Positions 42,101 to 50,287 of a DNA stretch of 64,000 nt are shown here, piece by piece. The stretch is from Lycorma delicatula (lineage: Eukaryota > Arthropoda > Insecta > Hemiptera > Fulgoridae): the NCBI RefSeq assembly GCF_047948215.1, contig NC_134456.1:66552029-66616028 (forward strand), written 5' to 3'. The notes beneath the pieces were generated by a model. It had not been told where the DNA came from and did not search any database. It saw only the letters and a program-made list of their open reading frames with translations. Both the position numbers and the translations under genes were made by a program. Every line of letters starts with the position of its first letter. Position 1 is the first letter of the stretch.

Positions 42101-45100
42101 CTAAAAATATTTCACGGAAAAATGTTTTAACCAATAAAATGTTACCTAAGTTTATTATTTGGGGGCGGAGGTGAATTATGATGAAACTTTATTGTAATTC
42201 ATCATTAAAAGTTTAAATAAACTAAAAAAAGTTTTAAAAAATTCAAAAAGTTTAATTTTTAATATTTTGATCGGTTTCTACCACTAATATTAACCTCCAA
42301 AGGATTTCTTTTTGGCCACTTGCACTATGCTTAGAAAGACATAAAAATTCAGTAAACAAATATACAACAAATAAAAAGATAGTATTTTCGGCTTTTGAAG
42401 AAGGAAGACAATTTGGGAACTAATTTTTTTTAAATGGTAAGAAAGCATGTACATTATGTACAACGCTTAATATAAAGTGGGATTTGCTTGCAGAATTTTT
42501 TGAAAATTGACCAAAAGAATTATGTATCTCATCTCCTGTAGAAGGTATTGATTTAAAAATTTTACCTAAAAATTACCCCATGTACACTAGTCTCTGTGTC
42601 TAGTGAACGTATAAATATTACCACCCACTTTTTTTGATTTTAGAGTCCCTGGGCTATGAAACGTTGAGAAATATAAAAATCCCATACCCCATTTTTGGAC
42701 TGATTACCATACTTTCCCTTCTTGCATCAGAGCTCTGAAGCTACGATACCAGAAAAGTTAAAATGATTGAGCTTTTAATCTTGTAAAGGGAAACGTTTTG
42801 TTTAACTTCAGGAAGATTTACAATTCCGGGTTTTTTAGCCCAAAAGATATTATCATCCTTGATACATCATCAGCAGCTTATAAAGTTTACGGATTATTTG
42901 CAAGTAATATTAGTTAATCATAGCTTGTGAGTTTTATGGTAGCTTTTGATTCACTTTATATGTATTTGTCAGAATAAATTAGATGCGCTAATAGAAATAA
43001 TTAGGAGTTAATTGAATAGATACGTTGATGTAATGGTAGTTAGCTCTTGATATATAACAGTGGTAAATTAACGCTATATTAAAACCTGTTAGTTATATTT
43101 TCCTGCAACACTATAGTAAATTGCAGGGAATTATAACGTTTATTTGTAAAAACGACCTTGACCTTGCGCGTAGATGTTACTTGTACTGTTGCACCAATCA
43201 TCGTGACCATTTTGTGTCAGTGACTATGATCGTACAGCTCCGTCACTTTCATTTTAATCCGCAGTTTTAACTCTTGTAACTAAATTATTTTAATTACATC
43301 ATAATCATCATAATTACTCCTAAATTGTCATTCATTTAAATATTATTAAATATCCTATTGTGAAATATTTTAACGGTTATTAGTTATATTTATTCTGTGT
43401 TTTGATTTCTTCGTGGAGGTATTAATTTTATCAAATTAATCATTCTGAACGATTTGTAATAGAACTTCATTATAATATTATTTACTATATGCTTTCGGAT
43501 GAACATGTGCTAATAAAAGCTGTCTGTACTTGCTGATTGGCAATTAAATGCTGTATTGAAGTTGAATTTTAAGTAGTAATAACTGTAAAATACAGTTTTG
43601 TACGTACAATTTTATAACCTAAAAGCAACTATTTTAGAAGAAAACAAATTTAAAAATTTTAAATATATGTTACAATATCTTGATGATAATTTTGTAATTA
43701 TGTGACTTATTTATGTTTTGAATATTCTTTAAATAAATTCTCAACTATTTACGACATAATTTGAAAAATAAAGTAATCCTGTTTCTAAAATAATTCGCAG
43801 GACTCTGATGGGCTTGAGGCATGTGACTAACAATGCGGGTGTGAAGGATAGAAAATACAAACATGGGGCGCTGTGATAATACCGTAAGCGGGCCTGGCTG
43901 GCATCACATGTTCTAGAATGTAGATGGAGAGGGGTTTTACTGGATGGGGCCGTAAGGATGAGTCCCACACTACCATGGGGTTCGACACCACATCGTACCT
44001 ATAATGTTGCCCTTTGCTTATGAAAAAATCTGATGTGGACATCACGTGGCTTCCTTCTACGCCTATTAAATTACATATACACATTCTTTTAAAATGAAAA
44101 GTACATGAAATTTTATTTCATTAATAACTTCTGATATTTATATATATATATAAATTTTATTGTTATTATTGAATTATTATTTATTGTACAATTTCATTTA
44201 CAGAGGTTAATTATTAACAAATCAATATATTTAAATTTAAAAAAAAATTAAAAAAAAGAAAAGTAGATGAAATCTGATTCGAACCGATGTGCCTTCCGTA
44301 GGCACATCGGTTCGATGTGCCTACGGAAGATCCAAATATTTCATTAATTAGAATTTAATTTGGCTATAGCACTGGAACCAATGAAAATAAGTATTACTTA
44401 TGATATTTCGTTGAAAAGCTCTCAATGAGGGATTATTACTGCAGTTAAGAAAAAGTAAAAAAATTTGGATTTTGGGCTCTTTTTGACAATTTTTGTTTTG
44501 TCGATTGCAATCAAAAGAGGAGGCGCACAGTCCTAAATCCAAAATTTCAACGTCCTACTGCTAATAGTTTTTGAGTTATGCGATATATATACGTACGTAC
44601 TGACGTAACGCCGTAACTAGTCAAAATGGATTCAGGGATGGTCAAAATGGATATTTCCGTTTAAATCTGATACCGAAATTTTTCGCGATTACAATACCTT
44701 TATTTCGTACAAGGAAGTAAAAAGAAAAGAAAAAATCCGATTTTAATATTCTAGTATCCAGCGTGAAGTTAGCTAAACAGATCTATAAAAAAGTTTATGA
44801 AAATAACCAAAATAAATGATACCTTTAAAATTTGGGTAGTCTGAAAACAGAGAATAACATTAAGATCTCAGCAGTTTGTATCAGAACAAAATATTTATTT
44901 TTATAAATGTATAGACCCGTAAGGATAAAAAAATAATTTGTGAAAACCTTGGTAAAAGTGGTGTTTAATAATTTAAACTTGAAAATAGAATTATTTACTT
45001 TTTAATCATACCATATATTACATTAATTTTAGAACAAAAGAATCATGAGTTTAATATTTTTTTCCGAAAAAATTTACCTACAGTAGAGTTTTTGTAATGA

Positions 45101-48100
45101 AACAAAAAGGAGGAAAACATCTTGCTATCAGTTTAGAATTTTTTATAGTTTTGACAACAATAACCATCTGAAATACATGAGGTACAAATAGGAAATGCTT
45201 TCTCTGAAATTACCAGTGTTCAATTTACAATCAATCCTTCTGGGAACAGAATTGTTCTGGAAACCGAGTAAAAATGTTACTGTTAGGGTTGAATATTATC
45301 TAAAACAACGAAAACTATTTGGATGAATTAAAAATATGGACAGAAAACCACTTCGCTTTTAACGTTCTCTAGTATGCATACCATGGGATGATCGTTGTTC
45401 TTTAAAATATCAGTGGCAATTTCAGGCGTGAAATATTTGGCATATCGAATTCCTTATAACCGTTCGGTTGTAACATTGAACACTAACTTTTTTATGAAAA
45501 TTTTATTTATCAATGTTTAATTAATAAATAAAAAATCAGTTAATATTTTGTAATTAAAACTATGATGTGCTCATTTTTTAGAACCTAATTTTTTTTATAT
45601 TTATTAAAAATCTATTTTTTAAATGAGGTGTTTTATAAAGCTACAAAGAAAATTTAGTTAAATTTGAACACGAAGATAGAAAGCTTTCTTTATTGTTCTT
45701 TAAAAAAAAAAAATGTTTGGCCGGCCCAATAATCATGATGTAATTATATCACATGATACAGTAATTAATGAATAAGGTTTCAAGGTGCAAATTTTCTACA
45801 GATCTCTAGAAATTTATGTTTTCCCTATCAAGATTACATTTACCTTTAAGAGAATCACTGTCGCAATATAAAAAACGAAAACTCTATTAGTCTTACGAAC
45901 ATGTAAAAATATATTATACTAATGATAAAAGCATAATAAAATGACTACTACTATTACTAAGGCAACTTGTTACTATTATTAGTGTAATCAACTATAGCCT
46001 GTGCTGTTTTAAAAACAATGAAGTAAATATGTTATGTAATTCCAGTGGGAATCATTTAGTAATTATTATGGGTAACATTTAATAAGAGAAACATAGGTTA
46101 CTGAACGTTTGAAATCTGGGAACATAATCCATCCACCTACCCAACACTTAAAACAAACATCATAATGATGTATAAACCTACATAGCTTACATTACGTATA
46201 CTCTTTTCCTTTTTTTCTCTTGTAAACTATAATAATGCTTACTTTTGTTTTTCTTCTTTTTCTGTTCTATGTTTATATTTTAGGCTCTATATATAAAGTG
46301 TACTTTATATTTTCCTCTATCCGCATTTCTCGTTTTGCAAAGTAACTTATGGTAAAAAGCTCTTTCATTGCTTTATATTATTCAATTTTAATGTTATATT
46401 AAAATTATTTCTTTTTCCTTCTTTGCTTTCACTAAACTGAAATGCTGAAAAATATTCTTCCTGCTGTATGCATTCGTTTGTCATCAAATTGCATCCAATC
46501 TATCTTTTATAATTTTATAACTCTATTCATCCAAGTTACGTAAATTTCTATTGAAATAACTGTTTGTATTTTACATCATAAACCGCAGAATCAGTTTCTG
46601 TTATTATAACTGAATTAATATTAAATGTTTTACAACAATCTTAATCAAATACTAATAAACTAGTAATTACATATTCTACGATAAATGGTATTAATCTATT
46701 AATAATTCCGAGTGTTAAAATAATACTAGCTGTGCATGTATTAAACTATCTAGTTGAATGATGAAATTAGATTTTTTTTTTGTTTTTAATACAATAAGGA
46801 AGATTTTCTGAATGGTTTTATTAATGGAGTTTTTAGTTCGTAATGGTGTTTACTAGCTGGTGAGATTACTATCTGAAACAAGAGTCTCTAGTACTACATA
46901 TCCGTTAATCATAGATTTAGTTGATTAAATTTAGTGGTTTTCCATAGCATAATAGAATTTTTCAGGGAGTGGGAATGCAACTTCAACGTTTGATAAATCG
47001 AGCTATTTTTTAAATACTTATTTTTAGAAAGTATTTTAAGAAAAGAGATCTGAAAAGATGAAACATAATGAAATATTCTACTTATGCCAGAAACTTTGTT
47101 TAGTTTTGAGAAGACAGTTAAAAATGTAAGAGAATACCTTAAATTTTTATGTGATAAACTAATATTATTGCATTCAATATATAGATTTTGATAAAATAAT
47201 TTTTCGAGAAAAGTAGTGTAATATCTTCTTTAACTTTTACGTAGAATTTTGCTTTATATTTAATTTAATCGGAGTTATTCTTCTTCCTAGAGGAAGAGTT
47301 TGTTAAAGGTTTGCGTTTTTTACTATATGATTGATGTAAAAGTTTAATTACTTAGGAAATTAAACATTTTTTGTTGCTGTAATTATTGGTTTGTTATTTA
47401 TGACTGAGCTTGAAATTTCATATTTGACTTTAAGTTTACTTACAACTGTTTATTGTGTATTATTTATTTTGGGGGTTCCTTAAGAACCCCCAAAATATTG
47501 GGCCATTTAAAAATAGCATAGCTTTTATTAATAGGCCTTGCCTAGACCTATTAGAGAAAATTTCAAGTGAAAAATTACCAGTTCAAGTGGTTACTACAAC
47601 CACTTTGAAATTACCATTTCAAGTTGTTACCAGTTCCATTATTCTCTGAGCTGAATTTACTGTAGACATCAATATTTACCTTGTAAAAGGTATGTATTTT
47701 AAAGGCTGTTATATATTTTGAATTAATTAAGTTATATATTTTGAATTAATTAATTTCATTTAATTAATTAATAAATTTATTAATTGTGCTGCAAATTAGG
47801 GTGAAAGTTAAATTTTTATTTTAATTATTTTTAAATTAGAAGGATATGAGATATTTCTGATAACAGTTTGTTCAATAATGAGCTTACTTCCATAAAAAAG
47901 CACACAAGTAAAAACTCATTCATATTTCTGTTATGGTTTTTTATTATGAGATAAAGTTTTTTACCTTGATGAAATTGATTTTTATAATTGTTTTTTAACG
48001 AAAATTGTTTTTTATAATTTAATTAGTTAAATTTTATAATTTTTGTATAGTTATTTATTCAGATAGCTGATAAAATTATTTTTATAATTAGTAGATTTTT

Positions 48101-50194
48101 TTTTTTAACTAAGTTTAAGGAATATTTATGTTCTAATTACTACCTTTCACAAATTTCTGCAAACTATAATATTTCAAGAAAAGTTTGATACATTTATTTC
48201 AAAATAATAAGATTATGTATATCTTTATTTAAATTTAGTACAAAGGATATGTCGGTGGAGACTAAAAACAATATAAAATCAGTCAGCCTTGTTTTATTTA
48301 TTAAAAGTATTAGGTAAATGATACTTTTACTTTTCTTTTATTAGAATCATTTTGTATTTACTTCATAAATACCTACCTTATTACTAAGTTGTCATTATTA
48401 AAATTAAAAATTAAAGAAAGTGAAAAATTTACTTTTCTCATTAAGTTAATTGTAGGTACCGTTCGTTAATATGATATTCATTACATAGTTGATTTTATAC
48501 AACAGAACTTCTTGAATAATTATGAAGTGTAATTTATATTATTATTTCTTGAATTATCACTTTTAATTTTTGTATTCTATCTATTCATATTACTAGGATT
48601 TAAGAGGTCAATTTTATCTAAAAACATTTAACGTTTTTTTGGAGTCGTAATTCCATACTATGTACAAAATTATAAACAAACGAAACATAATATATCACAA
48701 TAATCTAAGTAATTTTCGACGTTTTATTTAAATTTTAAAAATGAAACGGCAAAGAAAAATGGTATTAAAATCAATGAACTAACTATTAAAATGTATGAAA
48801 TAAATTAAAGTTACTAAAAGTAATATCTTTTCTCTATGAAAAAATAACTAAACTTTTTAAAAATAATAATAAAAGATTGACGAAACAGACGAACAGTAAA
48901 GGCTTACTAGTAACAATCAGTCTACTGAATAACACAATTTTTAATCTAACTAATAACATTCATTAGATAATCAGGAATGTAGGGATTAAGAGATTGCTGT
49001 GCAGTAATTAATTGTAGCACAATTACTTTTGTAAATAATTTAATATTTATCTCTTAATATTTCTACAGTATTTAATAAAATGTATTTTATGATGGTATAA
49101 AGATGTAATATGTATTTTGATAAATCTAAAAGTTAAGCATTTTAGGTTATTTCTCTTAGTCACTGTTCCTGTCTGGAGTGTAAACATTTATATTTTTAAT
49201 GTCTACTGTGTAATCTATTCAACTAGTGAACAATAGGCAATCCCCCCCACCCTTCCTGCTATAATGAAATGAAGATGATATGCATGGCATGTAAATGAGA
49301 TGGAATCTTTTACAGACTAAGGCCAACCATACCTTAGATGTGTGGTTAATTGAACCCCAACCACCAAAGTATACCATTATCTAGTAGTATTCAAATCCGT
49401 AAAAAAGCAACTAAGTTTTATTAAGATTTGTTTCTTAGAACCTTCGACTTCGAAAATCAGCTGTTAAACAACTGATTTGCGACAACGAGTTAACCATTAG
49501 ATCAGCTTGTTGGGTTAAATGTAAATATGAAGAATTTCTTTAAATTCCGTACATAATATCTGTAGTTGGAACAAATACTATTTTATACAGTCTATATCAT
49601 ACACTTACAAATACGTAACTTTTAGATAAGTTATGAAAATATTTTATCGTATTCTATTAGTGTGTCATCATGAATTTCATTCAGTTACTGAATGAAAATA
49701 ATTTCGAAGTATTTTTAAAAATAATACTTTTATTATAAGAAATATAATAATTTTTTTATAAGTGTAATTGTTTAAAATAGAATATTACACGTTTTTATAA
49801 ATTATTATGAAATTTAATATTATTTTAAATATTTAAATAATTTATATGCAAAAACTGTCTTACTCAAAGAAAATAACTTTTGTTGATTTTACATTCAATT
49901 TTTTTTTTCTTCTGTATAATTACTTTTATTTCTTAGCTATTTTCCTCTATACTATAACTTTATTTAGAAATAAAGATATATACTATAAACAAACAATGAT
50001 TTTGTGTAAAGTACAACTAAAGTTATTTTTGACAACACTTCGATACTTTTAAAGTAATAAAAACTATTTTACTTTTTGACATTAAAACTAATATTTATGC
50101 ACAAAATATTGAATTTAAAATTTTGCTTTTAATAAGATTATATCATTTAAAACATTTGTAAACATAACCATCGTAAACGCACCTTAATAAACAT
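4521..50194 (-). CDS. Rebers-Riddiford cuticular protein, pro-resilin-like, three exons
   Basis: The coding sequence is the join, on the minus strand, of 50194-50183, 24668-24387 and 4835-4521 (202 residues plus TAA). The product is predicted to be secreted and to bind chitin in the cuticle matrix. Residues 1-17 (MFIKGAVTLSLVALCFA) form a signal peptide with likely cleavage before Glu18. Residues 18-98 are a Pro/Tyr/Gly-rich linker. Residues about 111-172 match the chitin_bind_4 domain, including the spaced core G140, G149, Y156, A158, G163-F164. Residues 173-202 are a Gly/Pro/Tyr tail. YGPP occurs at 67-70, 81-84 and 195-198. All junctions are phase 0 with GT/AG borders. A first intron that splits the signal peptide after about four codons is usual for insect cuticle genes. 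The domain call is firm. The pro-resilin label is family-level, and extra exons inside the long introns cannot be excluded. Confidence 0.88.
5021..5042. repeat. Perfect 22-base palindrome
   Basis: The sequence is AGATATTGTAT joined to its exact reverse complement, with a partial copy (AGATATTGTATAT) just 5' of it. Confidence 0.9.
6750..7010 (+). repeat. Dispersed repeat E, copy 2
   Basis: It contains GAAGATCCGTACCCAAT, TTATTCCTTACAAGGTGAAT, CGATATGCAATCTTTCTC and GCAGGCTATTATGATATT, matching copy 1 in the same orientation about 5.1 kb away. It lies within intron 2, while copy 1 is outside the gene. The origin (old transposon or segmental duplication) is not clear. Confidence 0.6.
8893..8918. 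repeat. Hairpin, 11-base perfect stem
   Basis: TACTACATAAT, a 4-base loop TACG, and its exact complement. Confidence 0.9.
9744..9768. repeat. TA microsatellite
   Basis: About 12 TA units in intron 2. Confidence 0.9.
11786..12046 (+). mobile_element. tRNA-derived SINE, family A, copy 1
   Basis: The head resembles a tRNA with pol III boxes: an A-box-like GTTGATCTAGTGGT near 11799-11812 and a B-box-like GGTTCAAGTCC at 11861-11871. The non-tRNA body includes CTAGATCGTGGATAC and TGGTTGGGTTTCAATTAACC, which recur in copies near 49246-49520 and 60430-60725. That recurrence, rather than tRNA folding alone, supports a SINE. The copy is in the plus orientation, antisense to the host gene. Confidence 0.82.
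12190..12330 (-). mobile_element. tRNA-derived SINE, family B, copy 1
   Basis: On the minus strand a tRNA-like end with GGCTTCGAATCCCGG (12290-12276, an excellent B box) is followed by TTAGGCATGGCATTTTTT and later by GAGCCCGTAATTTCA. The same order recurs in a diverged copy near 27895-28085. No A box is clear, so the head may be 5' truncated. It lies about 150 bases from SINE A copy 1. Confidence 0.7.
13351..13394. repeat. Compound TA and AAT microsatellite
   Basis: About 12 TA units run directly into about 6-7 AAT units. The open frame across it is an artefact. Confidence 0.9.
15881..16180. other. GC-elevated island in intron 2, unidentified
   Basis: From about CACGGGCCACTTGCTCTAGA to CGACTTGCCGATCAATACAA the base composition is close to half G+C in a strongly AT-rich setting. 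No frame is free of stops across it, though one plus-strand frame has only three stops in about 85 codons. It could be a fragment of an unknown mobile element, a degraded exon or a conserved non-coding element. Confidence 0.45.
17827..17850. repeat. Hairpin, 10-base perfect stem
   Basis: AATCATCGTA, loop GTCA, and TACGATGATT. Confidence 0.9.
20631..20659. repeat. Hairpin, 12-base perfect stem
   Basis: TACCCTTTGTAA, loop TACAA, and TTACAAAGGGTA. Confidence 0.92.
20883..20955. repeat. Inverted repeat with 20-base perfect arms
   Basis: The arms 20883-20902 and 20936-20955 (core TACCTCTGACATTTAA and its complement) flank a 33-base AT-rich loop. Confidence 0.93.
21604..22388 (+). mobile_element. 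Non-LTR retrotransposon 3' end, decayed
   Basis: The conceptual translation matches the C-terminal part of the endonuclease-reverse transcriptase polyproteins of animal LINEs. Recognisable segments are EEFCYLGSRITKDG, LYGSETWTI, RCYRRMLKIRWVDKVTNEEV and GRPRLEY, ending at a TGA (22369-22371) followed by a 13-base A run (22376-22388). The copy is 5' truncated, lacking the endonuclease and the catalytic YXDD region. It is broken by a frameshift near 21718, an in-frame TAA at 21878-21880, a frameshift near 21908 and an in-frame TGA at 22108-22110. It sits antisense to the host gene inside intron 2. The clade (RTE-like or another) cannot be fixed from this fragment. It is a dead insertion. Confidence 0.88.
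24318..24344. repeat. TA microsatellite next to exon 2
   Basis: About 13 TA units lie some 40 bases inside intron 2 from the exon 2 donor. They produce the false Tyr-Ile extension of the exon 2 reading frame. Confidence 0.95.
24387..24668 (-). CDS. Exon 2: signal-peptide core and proline-rich linker
   Basis: The acceptor is a pyrimidine-rich tract ending in ATTACAG at 24675-24669, and the donor is GAG/GTAAGT with the GT at 24386-24385, a near-perfect consensus. The 94 codons encode residues 5-98. The first 13 (GAVTLSLVALCFA) complete the signal peptide. The rest is dominated by Pro, with Tyr, Gly and Ser and two YGPP motifs, and contains no Cys after the signal peptide. The exon is strikingly GC-rich and low in complexity compared with its surroundings, and the shadow frame on the same strand reads as poly-His. 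A longer open frame that runs on into the donor and a TA microsatellite is intron read-through, not protein. Confidence 0.9.
27895..28085 (-). mobile_element. tRNA-derived SINE, family B, copy 2
   Basis: The minus strand reads GGAGAATGGTAGCATCACTG (A-box-like), then TATTCAAATCCCC (B-box-like), then CTTGGCATTTTTTT, and ends with AGTCAGCCCGTAATT, in the same order as the copy near 12190-12330. The open frame at 27871-28068 is this element read through. It is more diverged than copy 1. Confidence 0.65.
29177..29252. repeat. TTA microsatellite, about 25 units
   Basis: This uninterrupted trinucleotide tract is the longest in the window. The poly-Tyr frame across it (29070-29297) is not a gene. 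Confidence 0.97.
30182..30218. repeat. TA microsatellite adjoining a SINE
   Basis: About 18 TA units with one interruption, immediately 5' of the SINE head at 30220. Confidence 0.93.
30220..30360 (+). mobile_element. tRNA-derived SINE, family B-like, copy 3
   Basis: The A-box-like GGTGGAGTGTTAGCATC and the B-box-like CGGATGCGAATCACAG (from 30270) are followed by TCAGACATCAAATTTTTC, which parallels the segment after the B box in the other family B copies. The tail contains CACGTACAAGCTTTAAAGC. It sits directly 3' of a TA microsatellite. Both open frames here are SINE or microsatellite read-through. Confidence 0.65.
33291..33873. mobile_element. Candidate non-autonomous element with imperfect inverted ends
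   Basis: The left end ACTGTATTATAACGTATCAT (from 33293) and the reverse complement of the right end (ACAGTATACAACGAGCCTAT, from 33872 downward) align with gaps and both run into ATAATGATA. Inside are two CCAAT motifs (33392-33396 and 33424-33428), a 54-codon frame starting MSDSEEEMHLTLIDIKEKAE (33567-33731), and a further short frame reading FSAVEKFGMQFSTVYNN. The last resembles, weakly, the helix-turn-helix of transposases. Most likely this is a decayed transposon remnant. Confidence 0.35.
33620..33660. repeat. Two overlapping perfect hairpins
   Basis: GGCAGAGCTTATG (33620-33632) pairs with 33638-33650 across a 5-base loop, and TCTGCCATAAG (33633-33643) pairs with 33650-33660 across a 6-base loop. 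Confidence 0.95.
36860..37010. promoter_or_regulatory. GC island with paired E2F-like sites
   Basis: It contains TTGGCG (36865-36870), GGCGCGGGAA (36872-36881; its complement TTCCCGCGCC fits the E2F consensus TTSSCGC) and GCGCGCCAA (36915-36923; its complement TTGGCGCGC also fits). The two overlapping open frames (36734-36928 plus, 36912-36724 minus) show no recognisable domain. It could be a promoter of a nested transcript, an enhancer or a repeat end. Confidence 0.3.
37335..37353. repeat. TA microsatellite
   Basis: About 9 TA units in intron 1. Confidence 0.85.
38117..38159. repeat. Inverted repeat, 13-base perfect arms
   Basis: GAAAATAATCTTT and its exact complement, separated by 17 bases. 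Confidence 0.9.
38583..38625. repeat. Seven-base tandem repeat
   Basis: About four units of TGTTTAA are followed by a short spacer and one more partial unit. Confidence 0.85.
39148..39175. repeat. TA microsatellite
   Basis: About 14 TA units. The two overlapping Tyr-Ile frames here are artefacts. Confidence 0.93.
40318..40500. other. CpG-rich island in intron 1, unidentified
   Basis: The block contains GGCGTAAGGCGCCGCGG, a CCAAT box on the minus strand (GATTGGC on plus) and many CpGs (GTGCGACGCG, AAGACGCGACGGGG). The plus-strand frame 40190-40426 crosses it without any motif. Likely possibilities are a promoter-like CpG island or a recent, not yet decayed, mobile-element fragment. Confidence 0.35.
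41564..41604. repeat. Poly-A tract and TA microsatellite
   Basis: An 18-base A run (41564-41581) is followed by about 8 TA units (41589-41604). It could be the old tail of a retroelement, but no element body was recognised upstream. Confidence 0.85.
42570..42730. other. Less AT-rich segment of intron 1, unidentified
   Basis: This stretch, with GAGTCCCTGGGCTATGAAAC and CATACCCCATTTTTGGACTG, looks like part of a mobile element from its composition, but no frame, terminal repeat or second copy was found in the window. Confidence 0.25.
43795..44030. other. GC-elevated segment left of repeat D copy 1
   Basis: This segment includes AAGCGGGCCTGGCTGGCATC, GGAGAGGGGTTTTACTGGAT and GTCCCACACTACCATGGGG. 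It adjoins repeat D but is absent from the left of the other D copies, so it is a separate insertion or an extension of a longer version. Two overlapping minus-strand frames (43968-43741 and 44084-43827) cover it with unrelated translations and no domain. Confidence 0.4.
44029..44724 (+). repeat. Dispersed repeat D, copy 1 (inverted-repeat DNA element)
   Basis: It shares its order of segments with 58299-59001, including GACATCACGTGGCTTCCTTC, CCTATTAAATTACATATAC, ACTCTGGAACCAATGAAAAT-like DNA, TACGTACGTAC, GTCAAAATGGATTCAGGG and TTTTTCGCGATTACAATAC. Near the ends are CTTCCTTCTACG (44050-44061) and CGTACAAGGAAG (44708-44719), which are imperfect inverted repeats, so a non-autonomous DNA element of about 670 bases is likely. 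This copy carries an internal hairpin insertion at 44282-44329. The antisense open frame at 44348-44542 is not coding. Confidence 0.75.
44282..44329. repeat. Two overlapping perfect hairpins inside repeat D
   Basis: AACCGATGTGCC (44282-44293) pairs with 44301-44312. CTTCCGTAGGCACATCG (44293-44309) pairs with 44313-44329 across a 3-base loop. Confidence 0.95.
45215..45484. mobile_element. Candidate miniature inverted-repeat element
   Basis: AGTGTTCAAT at 45215-45224 is matched perfectly by ATTGAACACT at 45475-45484, and the match extends with one gap through TTACAA (45225-45230 and 45468-45473). The 270-base interior is less AT-rich than its surroundings and has no open frame. No clear target-site duplication flanks it, and no second copy was seen. 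Confidence 0.4.
47466..47496. repeat. Hairpin, 13-base perfect stem with C/G run
   Basis: ATTTTGGGGGTTC, loop CTTAA, and GAACCCCCAAAAT. The five-base G run is unusual for this AT-rich region. Confidence 0.93.
49246..49520 (-). mobile_element. tRNA-derived SINE, family A, copy 2
   Basis: Read on the minus strand it begins with the same tRNA-like head (AGCTGATCTAATGGTTAACT), then AATCAGCTG-type and TCGAAGTCGAAGGTTC segments, and then the body with TGGTGGTTGGGGTTCAATTA. The head carries a small extra or duplicated stretch around the AATCAG/CAGCTG motif compared with copy 1. It is in the sense orientation relative to the host gene, about 660 bases inside intron 1 from exon 1. Confidence 0.8.
50183..50194 (-). 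CDS. Exon 1 coding part: start codon and four residues
   Basis: Read on the minus strand, the ATG at 50194-50192 is followed by TTT ATT AAG and a donor GTGCGT starting at 50182. The context CAAC-ATG is favourable for insect initiation, and no ATG precedes it in the inferred 5' UTR. Joined in phase 0 to exon 2, the residues M-F-I-K supply the positively charged start of a signal peptide whose hydrophobic core lies in exon 2. A TATA box lies about 85-92 bases upstream of the ATG. The exon is too short for any ORF scan. It was chosen because start, phase, donor, promoter and the resulting signal peptide all agree. The link to exon 2 across 25 kb is inferred and would be settled by a transcript. 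Confidence 0.83.
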
Positions 50195-50255
50195 GTTGCT
50201 AAGTCCTTCCTGTGTTAGTACAGATAAATAATACCACTACCAGAACACAACTTGT

Positions 50256-50287
50256 TGCACTGCAGTTGTTGGTCACTACTTTTATAG
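50256..50287 (-). promoter_or_regulatory. TATA-type core promoter of the cuticle gene
   Basis: A canonical TATAAAAG lies at 50286-50279 on the minus strand. Transcription start would be expected about 25-31 bases downstream. Candidates are the A in GCAGTG at 50261, resembling the arthropod TCAGT initiator, or the A in GCAAC near 50256. The resulting 5' UTR is about 62-67 bases with no upstream ATG. TATA-driven promoters are common in strongly and stage-specifically expressed cuticle genes. The exact start site is inferred. Confidence 0.75.

Larger units (their letters stand above)
24669..50182 (-). other. Intron 1 of the cuticle gene, 25,514 bases
   Basis: The donor is GTGCGT at 50182-50177 and the acceptor tract ends in CATTACAG at 24669. 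The intron holds SINE copies (27895-28085, 30220-30360 and 49246-49520), a (TTA)n tract (29177-29252), a candidate terminal-inverted-repeat element (33291-33873), GC islands (36860-37010, 40318-40500 and 43795-44030), a 690-base dispersed repeat (44029-44724), a candidate miniature element (45215-45484) and many hairpins. Stretches such as 24700-27890, 30400-33280, 33880-36850, 37010-40000, 40500-43790 and 45500-49240 show no gene and no repeat I can name. The intron's existence depends on the exon 1 assignment. Confidence 0.75.

Noticed and set aside
43248..43253. Alternative first exon ATGAAA with donor-like GTGACG
   Set aside because: The donor is weak, no TATA box lies upstream and only two codons result. 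The candidate at 50194 is far better on every count.
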